A stretch of DNA of 64,000 bases. Origin: Lanius collurio. Its lineage: Eukaryota; Chordata; Aves; Passeriformes; Laniidae. The DNA lies in assembly GCA_020086605.1 (NCBI GenBank), contig JACBWW010000016.1, positions 16,715,512 through 16,779,511 on the forward strand, given 5' to 3'. Below are positions 1 through 18,200 of this stretch, one piece after another. The number at the start of each line of letters is the position of its first letter. Positions within the stretch are counted from its first letter, which is position 1. Under the pieces are notes generated by a model, which was given only the letters and a program-made list of their open reading frames with translations, searched no databases and had not been told where the DNA came from. A program made the position numbers and the translations under genes.

Positions 1-3000
1 TTTCCCTGTGTTTGGATCTTAACAGCTCTTCCCTCATAGAAGGTTCCGGCTTTTCATTGCAATTGTGAGCATTATAGCTGTCACAGTGTCATGGCTAAAG
101 CACAGTAAGTTATTTACATAGGGCAGCTGTATATACTTTAAATAGGGAAAATCAAAGAGGATTTACCAAAATGAACACTACTATTTACTCCCCCAAAATG
201 AAAACTAGTAGTGGCTGACAAAACCAGGAAAATATTTTTACCAGGAAGCTTTTAAATAAATTACTTTAGCTATATACATGTGCAAAGAGCTTGCTGTGTC
301 TGCAAGTAGAATAGGCTGAATTTGTGTAATTCATCAGAAACCACAGAGGGCCTAAATGAAAACACACACTGTAATACAGGAAAAGCACTGACCATTAACT
401 TCTACATGGGAACAAGAGATATTGGTTAACATAATGAGCACAGGCCTGGAGTTCCCAGGATCATGAAAAGGATAAGGACATGCAGTGGGAGATACAACAA
501 TTGAAACTGACAGGCATCTCAGGTCTGTCAATGACTCTTCTTGCAAAACACCTAGGGTTTTGTCGGCCTGTATAATGGAAGGCATCCTCTTTAGCTGACA
601 ATGGGCAGAATAGTAAATGCCCTAATAAACATTCTTGATCCAGCCTTCACAGCTAGTTGCCTTACTTAAACTTCTGATGTTTTAGCCATTATCCATACTA
701 AACCTGGACAGCAAAATAATTTAATTAGCTAGAGTCTTCTAAAGCTGAGTAACATTTAAAAAAATAAAAAACCAAACAAACGAACAACCCCAACAATTGC
801 TGAATTGGCTACCCTGCCAGGAAAAATAATGATCAGCTGAAAGTCCTGAACACATTCTTCAAGCACAGAGTCAGTCAGTGCTGTACTGTTCCCCACAGCC
901 ACACAGCTTGAGCACCTGCCCATGTAACTGCTTTCTACTAAGACAATCAGCTGTGCTTTGGGAATGAGACTTGGGCATGCAAGCTGTAATAAATTTTGCC
1001 TAGTGCCTTCAGTGGTGGCAGCTTTCAGTAAGAGGCAGAGAGGAAAAAAGATGTGACATACCCTGTGAGCTGCCATCTGATACATCTGCTTTCCCCACTA
1101 ACATTGTGAAAGGCAGAATCAGAAAAAACAGCATCACAGCATTTTTTTTTTCAATTTTAAACACTTAAGTAAACAATGTTTGCTGTCAGGTGTGCTGGAA
1201 GAAAATGATGAAATTCTTTTTACTACTTCAAAACAGATTAATAGAATATTCAGTTCAGTCCTGCTAATATATAGAGAGAGACCTTGTCTCTTACAAATGG
1301 ATTTAATTTGGGTTTTTTATTTCCACTGACAGTACTAAAAAATACATAACTCTATATTACGGGGACCTAAGTTTTTCTTTCCATGCTCACCAAACTCTGC
1401 TCAGTCGTACCAAAAGGATTCAGATTCCATCTTCCAGTCGTTCCAGCAAGCTTACTTACATCATGTGTTTGGAAAGGAGATTTTTCAGCAGAGGAAGCAG
1501 AGCGCTTCGCCATGCTGGCCAAGACTCCACGGATCAGTGACCCTCAGCAGCACACGGACCACCACTGTGACATCACACTTTCCACAACACGGATCCCAAA
1601 GATGCACATACCAAGAGAATGTGGAGTTTCAATCTTTGCTTATTTGTTCAAAGAAAGTTGTTTTTTCTTCTTCTTTTTGGTAGCTTTTTAGCATTTGTTT
1701 TGCTTTGTTTTTTAAGAGCTGTATTACTTTTTAATCTTACTTTTTGAAACTGAGAAAACCAGGTGGACCACCTGAGACGAGACATTTCTCTCACAAGCAC
1801 TCACCAGCGATAGCAGCAGAAGACAAACTGATTAATTCACACCATATTATTCAGGGCTTCCATTAACATAGCAAAGGGCTCATCAAGGGAGGAAAATATG
1901 AAATTGTTCCATTGCTGTTACTCTGCTGGAACACCACATTTTAATCACTGTCTGGAGTATAGTTGAGTGACACAAGGGAGAGAAATGCTTAACAGAAGAT
2001 GAAAATAATATAGTCTCAGTGAAGACAAATGTTTGATCCAGGCACACCCAATCCACCCTAAACACAGATTCATGAGTTAACCAGGTTTTTCAACCTGCTG
2101 CCTGGAGAGCCCCAGCCTGGGAGGTGGTGCCAGACAGCAGATGTGTGGGTCTGGTAAAATCTGGCACAGGAAACAAAATGGTCAAATATTAGAGATGCCT
2201 AAATTTCAGAGGAACTCATTAGTAAACTATAGTGACACCCCTTACCATTTATTTTTTTTTCCGTCAACAATAATCTACAATCTGCAAAAAGGGCTTTAGC
2301 AGCCTGATGAATGGTACAAGCAGAAGGTCACAGAAATACAGTTCTCAAAGGGGTTTCCTGAGTCAGAGTTTTGCCTCCTGCCATTTCAGCTATTGACCTA
2401 CTTCATTTATTTAAAAGCAAACAAAAATACAGGAAAACAGATTCTCATTCTAGGAGGAAATTAGGGGATTCTTATCTTGTTTACTCCTGTAAAACTGTCG
2501 CACAATCCTATCTTGCTCTGATTAAAACCATTCTGTAATTTTCAGTCTATGTTTTCTCACAGCAAATTTAAACCAAATTATACTCCACTCTGAATATCTT
2601 ATCTCCTCTTCTGGTGTCTGTCCCACATTTGATACATTTGAGTTCCACACCTGCTCAGTATTCCTAGCAAACAACCCCTTCTCATTGCCTTAAGCAATAG
2701 TATTAATTTCTCATGTCTAACATAAAAAATACTTTACCTGATACATTCTAGTCTTGCATTAACCTTTCCTTCTTCTATTAGAGGGGCTGCTTACCATCAC
2801 ACTATTTCAGCTAGTACCTTCTGAGACATTGCAAGTTACTCTTGGGCTTCCAGCTCCTGTTACAAATTTCTTGTTACTATTCCCCAAAATCACGAGTTCT
2901 GTGTTACCAGCCAAACTCTATGTGCTATAACTGTGCTATAACATGGCAGGTGATGGCACACATTTTGCATACGGGTCCTGTGAATCAGCCAAAGGAGGTC

Positions 3001-6000
3001 TACTGAACTGCAAGAGAAGGCCTTTAAGAATGGCAGTAGAAGTCAAATAAATTAAAACCTATATCTGGACTGCAAAAGACCACACAGGACATGCCAAAAG
3101 ACTTTACAATATGACTTGAAAAAAGCATGTCCATTAATACTAGCTACAGAGGAAAAGCCTCCCTAAGTGAGCCAGGGGATTTCATTACATAAAATTTCAA
3201 GGAACATCAAAATAAGTTTACTTTTAAAAAGGCTACTCCCCATACTAACAAAAAAAAAAAAATCACCACTGAAAGACAAGCTGCCTAAAAAAACTGCATC
3301 AACTGCTACCACAGCCTGCAGCAGACAACACTCAATTTCTTCTCTTGCTAGAGAAACTCTCACAACTGAAACTGTCAGGACTTTTACTGATTTCCCTATT
3401 ACTCAGATTCAACTCATCTGAATGCTCCAGCCAGTGCTGCTTACCAATGAAAACCAGAAACAAGGAATAGTAACAGTTATTGAGAGGAAAGCAATTATAC
3501 ATGATTTTAAAGAAAAGCCATATCTTTTACACAGAACCCCTTCCACACAGCTCCAGGCAATTAGCACGCTTAAGATGCAAAATAAAAAATAAATAAAACC
3601 AAGATCATGGAAATTATTAAATTATACCCTAGCACCTGCTGTGTCCATCTGCAAAATCAGCCTGTTTTACTAACAATGCCAAACACTGATGACATTTAAA
3701 AACTCCTAATCTTGAAGCAGCATGTATGAAGAAATTTGAGAACAAATCCAGAGCAAGATTAGTGTTTTCTCTTCATCTATGGATGAGGTGTTCAGTTGTT
3801 CATGCCCAGGGCTACATTAAACCTTCCTTACATTCAAATTGTTTGCTCTTTCATCCCTAATGGAAGTTTAGCTTTTAGAGAACCTGATTCTTAAGAAAGC
3901 AGATAATTTCTTCCCCCACACAGATTCTCCAGGGGGCTAGAAAAGCGTGCAAAGGCAACACGCCTCCCATGCCTGTAATGGGTGAAACAGAGACCTCTAA
4001 ACACCCCTATGGTGGTAAAGCTGCAGTTCAACAACAGCATTGCTATACCACCAACTGTGAGTCTACAGCCCATGTTCTATCACTTCTAATCCTATACATA
4101 AACAAGAAAATAATTAAGTCTTTGGAGCTTTACTTTGATTTTCATATTTTGAAAAGCCATTCATTAGCAGTCCTTCAAAGGATGAGCAGAAAACTAGGAA
4201 TTTAAAGGGCCAAAAGAATAAAACTGACAGTGATATTAAAATTGTTTCAAAACCCAAAAACTGGACATTAAAATGATACCCATGAAAGCTGTCATAAGAC
4301 ACAAAGACCATAGCAGGATCCTGAAACTAACGGCATTCCAGGGAAATGCTGGGATGGTCCATAGGAGGGCAATTAAGGGATCTGATCAACAGTTGTCACA
4401 GTGTTCTTTAACAAACTGTTTTCATATCCCTGCATTAAACAAAACATTTAAGAAACAAGTAAGTCCTACACCCACTTTTTAACTTTTTGACAACATAATT
4501 TTAAGTGCTGCACTTAGTGTAAAATATTGATGTGTCATTTTTTAATTTGGCAATATAAACACAGGCAAAAAAATCCCCAAGTTTCTACTTCATACACTGC
4601 AAAATTATTTTTCAGTTACTTACATCCATACTGACACATTTCCAGATTGAGGACCTTTTTAAAGTCATGGTCTAGCACACATGGAATAAACCACAACGTT
4701 GGAAACTCAGAAACTGAACTACAGCTCTAATGAAATTTCCTCAACCGTTTTCATTTGAAACAGCTTCAACCTGTGTTTCATCTCACGTCCTGCTGGCTTT
4801 CTGAAGGTGGGGAAACAGAGTATGTAATTTTACACAGAATATGTAATATCATAAGATTATCTTATGCATGACACTGTAAGAGATTTGAGACAGATGTCCA
4901 CTTTCCGGTACTGGTACAAACCTCTTTAATAATCCCAGGTAAATCACTTCACCTCATTATGCCTCAGTTCTCAGTTGTAGAGCTGTGAGTACACACTAAT
5001 TAATGGTGTTTGCTATTCAGATCCCAGAACTGAATGTTTAATAAAACCAAACTAAACAACCCACTACACAAGTCAATTAGATAATTACTGGTAAAAAACA
5101 GACCAGACGGACACCCAGGCCTAGGAATCCACAAAGTGAAGCTTACAAGTTTTCTGATGTTCACTGCTTCTCAAGCACGTGCCTTTAGGAATCAAGTTTA
5201 GCATAGTATTTTTATTGCATGAAGGTTCCAAGAAAAGGATACATTCAGACTTGTAATGAACAGGAAAACCCTAATGAAGCTGCTACCTTGTCAATCAGGT
5301 GTAGTCTGAGATGGCCAAAAATAACAAGAAGACTTGCAATAGGGCAAAGAACTTGCATTTAGCATATCAACTTTTGAAGCAAAGATGTCAAAAACATTAC
5401 TGTGTGAGCAGAGTGGACAAACAGCAAATAAAAGCTTTAATGGATTTCCTTTGCTCTCATGAACTTCTGAACAACCAGCAAAATGCAAGACCAGCAGTCA
5501 GATGCCTGTTACTGTGAATGACGACAGTCAGTCTTACCTGCCACCAAAAACACCAGTATCATAAAGAGAGAAAACAATGGAAACTACATTTCCTTAGCCC
5601 TTACAGGTTTTGCACATACGTGCTCTCATGCCATTACTGAATGCAATTCTGTAAGTCTAATCTTGACATCTAAAGTATCAAGCTTCATTAACCAAGGTGC
5701 AACACAGCAAAAAGGCCCAAAACTGCAGGCACAGCAAGCAGCAGTGAGACTCCCTTCAGTCAAAGCCAGACAAGGCAGCAAGTCATGAAATGTTATGCTT
5801 TCGAGTGCTTTATGCACATCTCAGAATTTGTGATCAGCAATTCTGCTACCCTTAGACATATTTCTTACTGTGCATTTATAATCTTGGCTTTATTCCCTGT
5901 CACTTGCACTGTACACAAGCAAGTTGTCTATACTGTGCCACGTTACCTCGCTTTCACTGAGCATACTTGCTCTTCTGTCTGTGGGCAATTAACTCAATTT

Positions 6001-7780
6001 GTAACAACTAAGTTTCAGCAACCAGTTTAAACTTCTCATCATATTTTGGCATGGGCTGCAAAAAGCCTGCCAGCAAACTATGGCCACAAGAAGCAGTTGT
6101 TTCCACCAGGGAAACTCATTCTTCAACGAGATCACTCTCGCACTGCACCGCAAATAACAGCCAACATACAGCAGCTTTTCAGCTACCTCTACTGTGGAGT
6201 TCTCTCACCTATATCACACAGGAGAGGGCATACCCTGTAAGAGGTGCTCAGTGGTATGCATTTACTAGAGGAATGACTCCAAAATACACAGTGCAGCAAT
6301 CTGCTCCAGAATTTAGCATAGGCTTCTTTCAAATAAGAGACCATTTTGTCCTCTGTGCCCAGACAAGCAGACATGGAATAAAAAGGGCAGAAGCAGCTGC
6401 TGCCGTCCATACACAGTATCTGACTTAGGAAAACTTGTGTGGTTTTCAGGACTACCTCACATCTTCTCCAAGCCTTTTTTCTGGAAAACAAACAGAAGAT
6501 CAACACTGCCGCCTGTGAAGACACACTATTTTCTAACTCACAGACGCTCTACTTGCTGTCTCCCAGGGCCCCTAAGCAGACCTGCCTGGATTACCAAAAA
6601 GAGGGACACCCCAACAGATGGACTCATCACTGATCAGGCAATAAAACTGCAAGGTCAGAATCTCAATTTGCAGTGCAGATACTTTCTTACTGCATGCACA
6701 TATTCAGAAACTACAGCCAAACTGAGTTATGACAAAACGTGATTCTCCACGTGACAGAAACATTCAGTTCAGTTAAACTGATTTCGTTAATTTTGATTTT
6801 CTTTGTTACGTATTCTCTTCACTCTCTAAATATTCTGGTCTGTGCATTAATCCCTTGCAGGATCTGTCTTGTGCCATCTACACATCTGTGTTTGCCTTGG
6901 AAGTTTCACCTTGTCTCAGCTGAAGTCTTTCTCTGGGGAGTATGTAGCCTGTAACACTGAAGTTTATTAGTTTCAGAAAGAGCTTCAAAAAGAAACCTCA
7001 GGACTTAGGCACTCATTGATGTTCTGTTGCAACATTTATTTAAACAGGCAATTTGGCTAAAATGGCCTAAACAGACAGGGAACAAATCCTAAGATTAAGT
7101 CTATGACAACAACAAAAACAAAATTCTGTCCCAGATCACAGCAAGAGCTCTGAGCAGCATTTCTGCCTTACATGGGAGTGTTTTAATTATGCAGCTGGAA
7201 ATTAAAAATCTATAAACTGTGGTTTTATTCAAACAGCAGCCCTTTATCACATCTGGGCACTGTTTATTGAAGAGCTTACTGTAAGACCAAGCCAGCAAAA
7301 GCAGAAGAAAAGCAGAAAACTGAAGCCCAGCACAAGTCATTGACCCCACAGTGCAGGCACGCCTGTGGCAGGGCCGAGAGTGAACACAAACTTTCCTGAG
7401 TATCACTGCATTGCCTAAGACAAAGAATGTTTGTGCAAGGATACTTCCCCAAGCACTATGTGGACAACAACTATCACAAAAGTAAAAAAAGTATTTCAAA
7501 AAATTGTAAAAACAAATACAACCTTTTAATCAAGATGCTAGAAAGCTAACACAAGCCCAGCCTCGATAGGCTCCAGCCCTCCCAGCTGTCAATACCAGTC
7601 ACTCCAGTCTTTGTGTGAGTTCGCCCGTGAGGTGACCTTTACAAAATCCAGCTCTTTTGAAGATCAGGAAATTCAGTTATGCACAATATCATTACACAGA
7701 ACACTTCTTACAACACACACACACAAAAAAGTATTATAAACAAGTAACTTCTAGTCAAGTTTAATCAAAGACAGTAATAC
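1..7780 (-). other. EIF2B3: EIF2B3 intron 2 (partial), no exon found
   Basis: This stretch is AT-rich with many stop codons in every frame. It lies downstream of EIF2B3 exon 2 in the direction of transcription, so it should be intron 2. I looked on the minus strand for the next conserved part of the protein, the segment after the conserved MGTADSL motif, and did not find it. Open frames here are short and resemble no protein I know. A short AC dinucleotide run lies near 7712-7725. No RNA gene was recognised. The rest of EIF2B3 probably lies left of the window, in keeping with the very large introns of the mammalian gene. Confidence 0.6.
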
Positions 7781-12187
<4,407 letters not shown>

Positions 12188-12193
12188 TTTATT
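12188..12193 (-). terminator. Polyadenylation signal of HECTD3-A
   Basis: The minus strand reads AATAAA here, about 50 nt downstream of the HECTD3-A stop codon at 12242. This implies a very short 3' UTR. Assignment is by position and motif only. Confidence 0.75.
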
Positions 12194-12241
12194 GAATCCA
12201 GGGTCCCTGAGGCTCCCATGGCGTGGGGCATGTGGAGGGTC

Positions 12242-15200
12242 TCATTCATCCCAGGGATTCTTGTCAGTGTCGATGGACATGCAGTTGTAGACGGCGTAGC
12301 GCAGCAGCTCCTCACAGACCTTGGCCCTGGCAGGGGGAACGCTGGGTCACAGCCATGATGGGCACAAGAAACTTCAGGCTTCCCTCCCCCACACCTGTCT
12401 GGACATTCCCCAGGGGAAGGCCTGGAGGGTCTTGATGGGAACCCCAATACCAGCCCCAGGGAGTGGGGAGCATCCCTATCTGCAGCTTGACTCACGAGGA
12501 ATAGTTGGGCAAGAAGAAGGTGCAGGAGCACGTGCAGGCCTGTGGCATCAGGTCAAACGCATCCAAGCTTGGGAAAAAGGAGAGTCAGACCTCAATACAG
12601 CACAGGGACCTCACATCATGTGGGGACCCCAGCATGACACAGGGACCCCAACACAGGCAGGATGGACTCACTTCGACCTTTCTGGGTAGACATTGATCTG
12701 AACTGGGAGGCGGCTCCGGCCAGTGACAAACTTGAGGAAGCGGCTGAGATCCTCTGAGGGGAAGGACAGAGCTCAGGTCTCAGGGACAGGACTATCGCAG
12801 TTGCTGCTGTTGCAGCACAATTTGCCTTGCAGAATCACCCCAGGAGCACGAGGCAAAGCTAAGGGATGCTCTCAGGATCCCAGGAAAGGCCAGGTGGGAT
12901 GACCCCAGCCAGTTTCCAGGGAAGCACCTGGTGAGCACCCCTGGGGCACAGGGCAGTGGGTACCCCCTGCTCTGGCCTGTCCTACTGCATGTGAAGAGCA
13001 GGGAAAGGCTTGGGGTCACTCACCGCTGGTGAAGTTCTTGAGTGCCTCCAAGAAGTACTGGACACGGGTATCATCGGAGGGGAAATCCTCAAACTTGACT
13101 GGGACAAAGAATGTGCAGTGGCTTAATTAGAAACTCCCAGCAAAGCAAAGGAAAGGAGGAGACCCTCTGCTCCTCGGTGAGCCCATGAGAGCCCCTGGCA
13201 CCTCTGAATGGGACCAGCACCCTGTGCCATGGTGGGTGGAGAAACCGAAGTCCTAGTTTGCAGAGTGGCCACTTGCCTCTGCCCATAGCAGCTAAGGATC
13301 AGACAGACCAGAGCAAGGATCAGTGGGGTTTGCTGCTAAACCTGAAGCATCCGTGGACCCTCTGTCTTATCCTCCCTCAGTCTCTCAGGCACCCCATGAC
13401 CACGATGCACGCGCAGGACAAGCATTATCAGGGGGATCCCTTGCCCTTGTGGAGGGCAGGGAGTCTGGGCTGGCCCTTGTGACTTACTGAACTTCTGCAG
13501 TTCAGCCACTGTGATCTCTGGGTCCCCGCAGATCCTCTTCTCCATCTGCTGCCAGGTGAGCAGGTCCAGCACAGGCTGGGGCACCACGTGGAGCAGCCCG
13601 GCCCGTATGGCTGCAATCTGTGGGGGGCACAGGACGGGCTCCATGTCACCACAGTGCGTCTCAGCCCTGGGCAGCCACCTAGGGCTCTGGGGACAGTGAC
13701 CACAGGATCCCAAAAGGGGTCCCCAGGACCCATGCCCATCCTGGACATGGCATGCACAAGGAATACCAAGCTGGAGCTGGGGGACACGTTTTGGCAACCA
13801 TGAATCCCACAGGTACCGGGATGGCTTGCCACAGCAGCAGGGTCCCCTTGCAGCCTGTCGGCCATGGGGGACAGTGTCACCTGCTCCTTGCTCTCCTCCA
13901 GCCGAGCCTTTTGCACCAGGCGGATGAACTCCTTGCGGTCCTCGTAGCGCACAGCGGTGTTGCTGCCATTGGGGATCAGCTCCACCACGCGCTGATCACT
14001 CAGCACTGTCGTGTAGGTCAGCTCTCTGCCAAACATGAACTCGAAGCCTTCCCTGTCTACCCTCTCCAGCACCTCCAGCAGCTTCACCTGCAACCCAAAT
14101 GAGCAATAGCAACCACAGTGGAGCCAGAGCAGCCATGAGAGATCACAGCATTGCCTTGCCAGCACCCAGCCCTGCTCACCAGCTCTGAGTCCACGGTGGC
14201 AAAGTCCTTGCTCCAGCTGACCTCCTCCCCTGCCAGCTGCTTCCACACCAGTGCTGGCAAAGACAGGATCTACCAAAGAGAATGGACACAAGCATTCTCC
14301 CTATGCCCCTCCTTCACTCATAGGCAGCCCCTCTGCCCAAGACAGGGCAGCCCTTGCCAAGCCCCCTCACTGGCCAGGGAGGCTCTGCTGTGCTCACCAG
14401 AAACTCCTTGCTCCTCAGGGCTGCTCCCATCAGTTGCCCAATCCACTCATACTTGGGGAAGTCCTTGCAGGAGGGGTTGGGAACATACATGTCCCTGGTG
14501 TCACTGCTGCTGTCAGCCTGTCGGACAGACACTTAGGACACACAGAGATTTCACAAGCCCAGCAGGGTCTCTCCTGCAGCTTTCCCCACCATCACCCCTC
14601 CACCTGCCTCTCCTGCCCTTTATACCCTTCCAGGAAATCTCCACCACCCAGGTACAAGCACAGCTTCCCCAGACAACAGCGCTGCAAACATTAAGATAGG
14701 CCTAACACCCCAGGCTCTGCTGACTGACTCCCCTGGCCTGGGCAGGCAGAGGGTGGGATGCCAAACCTGATTAGAGGTGCGCACAAAGAAGGGCAGGGGC
14801 ACTGGGACATCGCCCGAGCTGGGACACAGCTCCTCTGACACATCCGACAGGCTGTCCCGAAAGCCACCACCTGCAGGGGGGGCAGAGGCTGGTTAGGGCC
14901 TGACACACCAGGGCCAGAAACTGAGCCACAGGATCTGGCCAAGCTGCCCCCCTACCCTAGGGCAGCAGCAGTGTTGGTAGGGTAGGGGAGATATGGGGAC
15001 CACCTCATATGTGCAGAGCAGAGCTGCCTCTCCCAGAGCAGCTGGGACAGTGTGGGCACCCACTGAGCTGCACCCCAACATAGTAGACAGCAGGGGAGAG
15101 CTCTCACCATTGTCAATGATGCCCTCAGTGATGAAATCGCACTCCCACCACTGGCTGTAGGTCAGGGGCCACCTGTGAGGAAGCAACAGCCCCATGCACA

Positions 15201-18200
15201 TCCCTCCTCCGAGCATACCAGCAGCACCTGGAATCCCCTTGCACCCTGTTCTGGGGAAGTGACACCCCACAAATACGACACTGAAGACCTACCTGTAGTC
15301 CAGGGGCTGATTGTTCTTGGAAGATCTGAGGCCTTCATACAGCTGGAGAGTAGCAGAGCAGAAAGGGGCTAAGACAGGGCAAGATACCAGCTGAAGTGAC
15401 AGATATCTGGCACAGGGCAAGGCATTGTCATACCTGGGTGAAGACAGCGTTCCTGCAGCTGGGGTCCAGTGCAGGGTTGGCACGGTGCTCCCGGGCCAGG
15501 AGCCGGTTGATGTAGAGCTTTGGCAGGGTGTGAGGAGCAGAACTCTCTGAGGACTGCAGACAGTGGGCAATGAGGGCTTCGCTCTGCTTGGACAGCACCA
15601 GGAATGGCTTCATGCTCTAACAAGGGACAAGATGGGATGATTAGAGGCCTGATCCTGCCACCACCTCCTGTCTTTTCCTCTCCCCAAGTCATCCCCAGTG
15701 TCACAGGGGATGCTCCTCCATCCCTCTGGCAATGCCAAGTATGGCAGCTCTCAGCTCTGGGCTGGTCTGTCCCCACTGGATCAAGGATGACACACTACAA
15801 CCCCCAAAAAACCACTTGAACTCCCACCCCAGGGGAGCCTGGCAAACACTCACCCTGAGTGCATCAAAGGTGCCGATGCTGTCCTCGGAGAGGGGGACTA
15901 GGTAACACAGGACACTTTCCAGGAGCTGGACAAACCTGGAGACAGGAGAGGAGCAGTGTGAGGCTGCAGGACAGTGGCATTTCACCACAACCCCTGGCCA
16001 CTGTACTCCCTGCACATGGGTCCCCCCCAGCCCATGGAGGGACACCAGACTCAAGGGGAACACCCACTCATCACCCCTTGGCCACTCCCTTTATTTCTTT
16101 TCCCCCAAACAAGAGCAGCCCAGCCCATGCTGCTGCACTGCAGCTGGATCACTGCAGTGGGTCTCTGTAAGGCCAGTGCTGACCCCAGCCTGGGGTTGAC
16201 CCTGCAGGTCAGGGCAGGATTGTTTTCGGGACTGAGCTCACTGTGGAGATGGTGGCATCTCCGTGCCATACCTCTGAATGAGCACCGCCCGCCGGTACAG
16301 CACATCAGCATCCACCCCTTCCAGGAGAGGGTAGCGAACCAGCCGGGCTGGCTGGAACATGTCAGCATTGAGGATCAGGTCCCACTCCCAGAAGGACATG
16401 ATCTTAATCCCCTGCAGACGGACATTGTACCCTTGGTCTGCCAAGAAAGAACAGTGATGTTGCGTGTGCTGCGGCCAGCACGGCTTGGACGCTGCAACCA
16501 GGGGCAAGGTGCCCCCAACACCTGCAGCAGCTCATATGAAGTTCATTCCTCAACCTTCCCACCAGTGGATCCCAAAAAGCAGCCAGTGTGACAGGAAGAG
16601 CTGCAGGTGCAAGGACTGGCAGCAGGTTTACGGCCAGGCTGGGCTGGCAACCCCAGTCTGGGTGCACAGGCTCACCCCGGCATTCCAGGAAGCGGATCTC
16701 CAGCACCGGCATGTGGATTTTCATGTCACGGAGGATGCAAACATTCTGGTAGCTGTTCCTGCACACAGCATGGAGGGAGATGGCAGAGCCATGAGGCACA
16801 GACAACTGTGAGGCAGCCAGCAAGGCACAGGCCACTCTGGCTCCCCAGCCGAGGATGTGCTGCTACCCATGTGAAAGCCGCCCCACCTCACCAGGACTGT
16901 GGCAGGAGGTGCCCAAGCAGAGAGAAGAGGTTGTCAGAGGCACAGAGACGTTCTGGAGAAGGTGGAAGCCGCATCCAAAATGCCAGAAAAGAGCACAAAT
17001 TCAAAGCAGTACAAAGACAAGATGGCTGAGCGCATGTCACTGTTCTTGAGGGGTCCCAGCACATCTCACAAGGGCAGAACCATCCTTCAAGCAGAGTTGG
17101 TCATGCAAGGGCAGTATGTTTTTGAAGGAAACAGGGATTTGGGTAGATTAGCAATTTACTAAGTGTATTTTCAACACCTTTGTCAAGGTCCCATCAAAGT
17201 ACTGTGAGCCCATGGGGAAAAAACACTGCAAGTATTCAGACGCAGTGAGGAGTTGGCTCCTGCCACTGCAAAGGACACCTCTGCAGTCTCATGGGTGCTT
17301 CTTCAGAGACAGATCTCACTGCTCAGCCAAAAAACATCAAATGAGTAAGTTTTGCTGGAAGGCGAAGGAGACCTTTGCAGTCCCATGTAAACCCCTGGCT
17401 GCCTTGAGAAGGGTGCTCAGGGCCAGGGTAAAGATGGAGAGCTGAAGCACCCCAGGACTTCTTGGCTACAGCATAGCAGAGATGCTCAGGAAGGTGACAG
17501 CAGTGGTGTGTTCCCAGCAGTGAGGAGGAAGAGGCAGAAAGACCGCCAAAGTCACCAGGCAGAAGGAAGCACACTGCAGACCAGCTGCTGCAGCATGGGT
17601 GAGAAGCAGGAGAGGAGATTAAGGCACTTGACTGGCACATGGAGGTGAGGGACCACCACACTTGTGGGAGCAGATGTAGCCTGCACATAGGGAGTTACAA
17701 CCCTTGGAGAGCCACTGTCACTTGGCAAGTCACTCAGAACCAACCCCAGCCCCATCCTTAATATCTGTTCAGGATGCAGAGACAGCTCAGGAGTTTGGCA
17801 CAAGCTGGGCATAGGCTGCTCCTCATTCATTACTCACTCATTAATTAGGACTGTTCTCAGGTGCTGCAGCCTGGTTAGTGTTCCCCCATACACAGCCACC
17901 CGTCTGGGTACATAGGAGCTGGACTGCCCATCCAGCATCAGCCACAATCTCCTGGGGGTGAGAAAAGCAAGGAAGAGCATTGTCCTCCCCTCATGAGCTG
18001 CCTGGGCCCAGAGATGTCCCCGGCCTGGGGCAAAGCTATGTCTTCCTAGAGTGCCTTTGGCAGCAGCTGTCCCCCACCTCGACCCCATGCCCCCAGCTGC
18101 AGCTGGGGAAGCTGGGTTGAAGAGGAAGATGGTGCTTTGCCCCGCACTCTGCCTTTCCCTGGCACAGCTGTTGGCACGGAGGGGACACCCCGAGGTCTCA

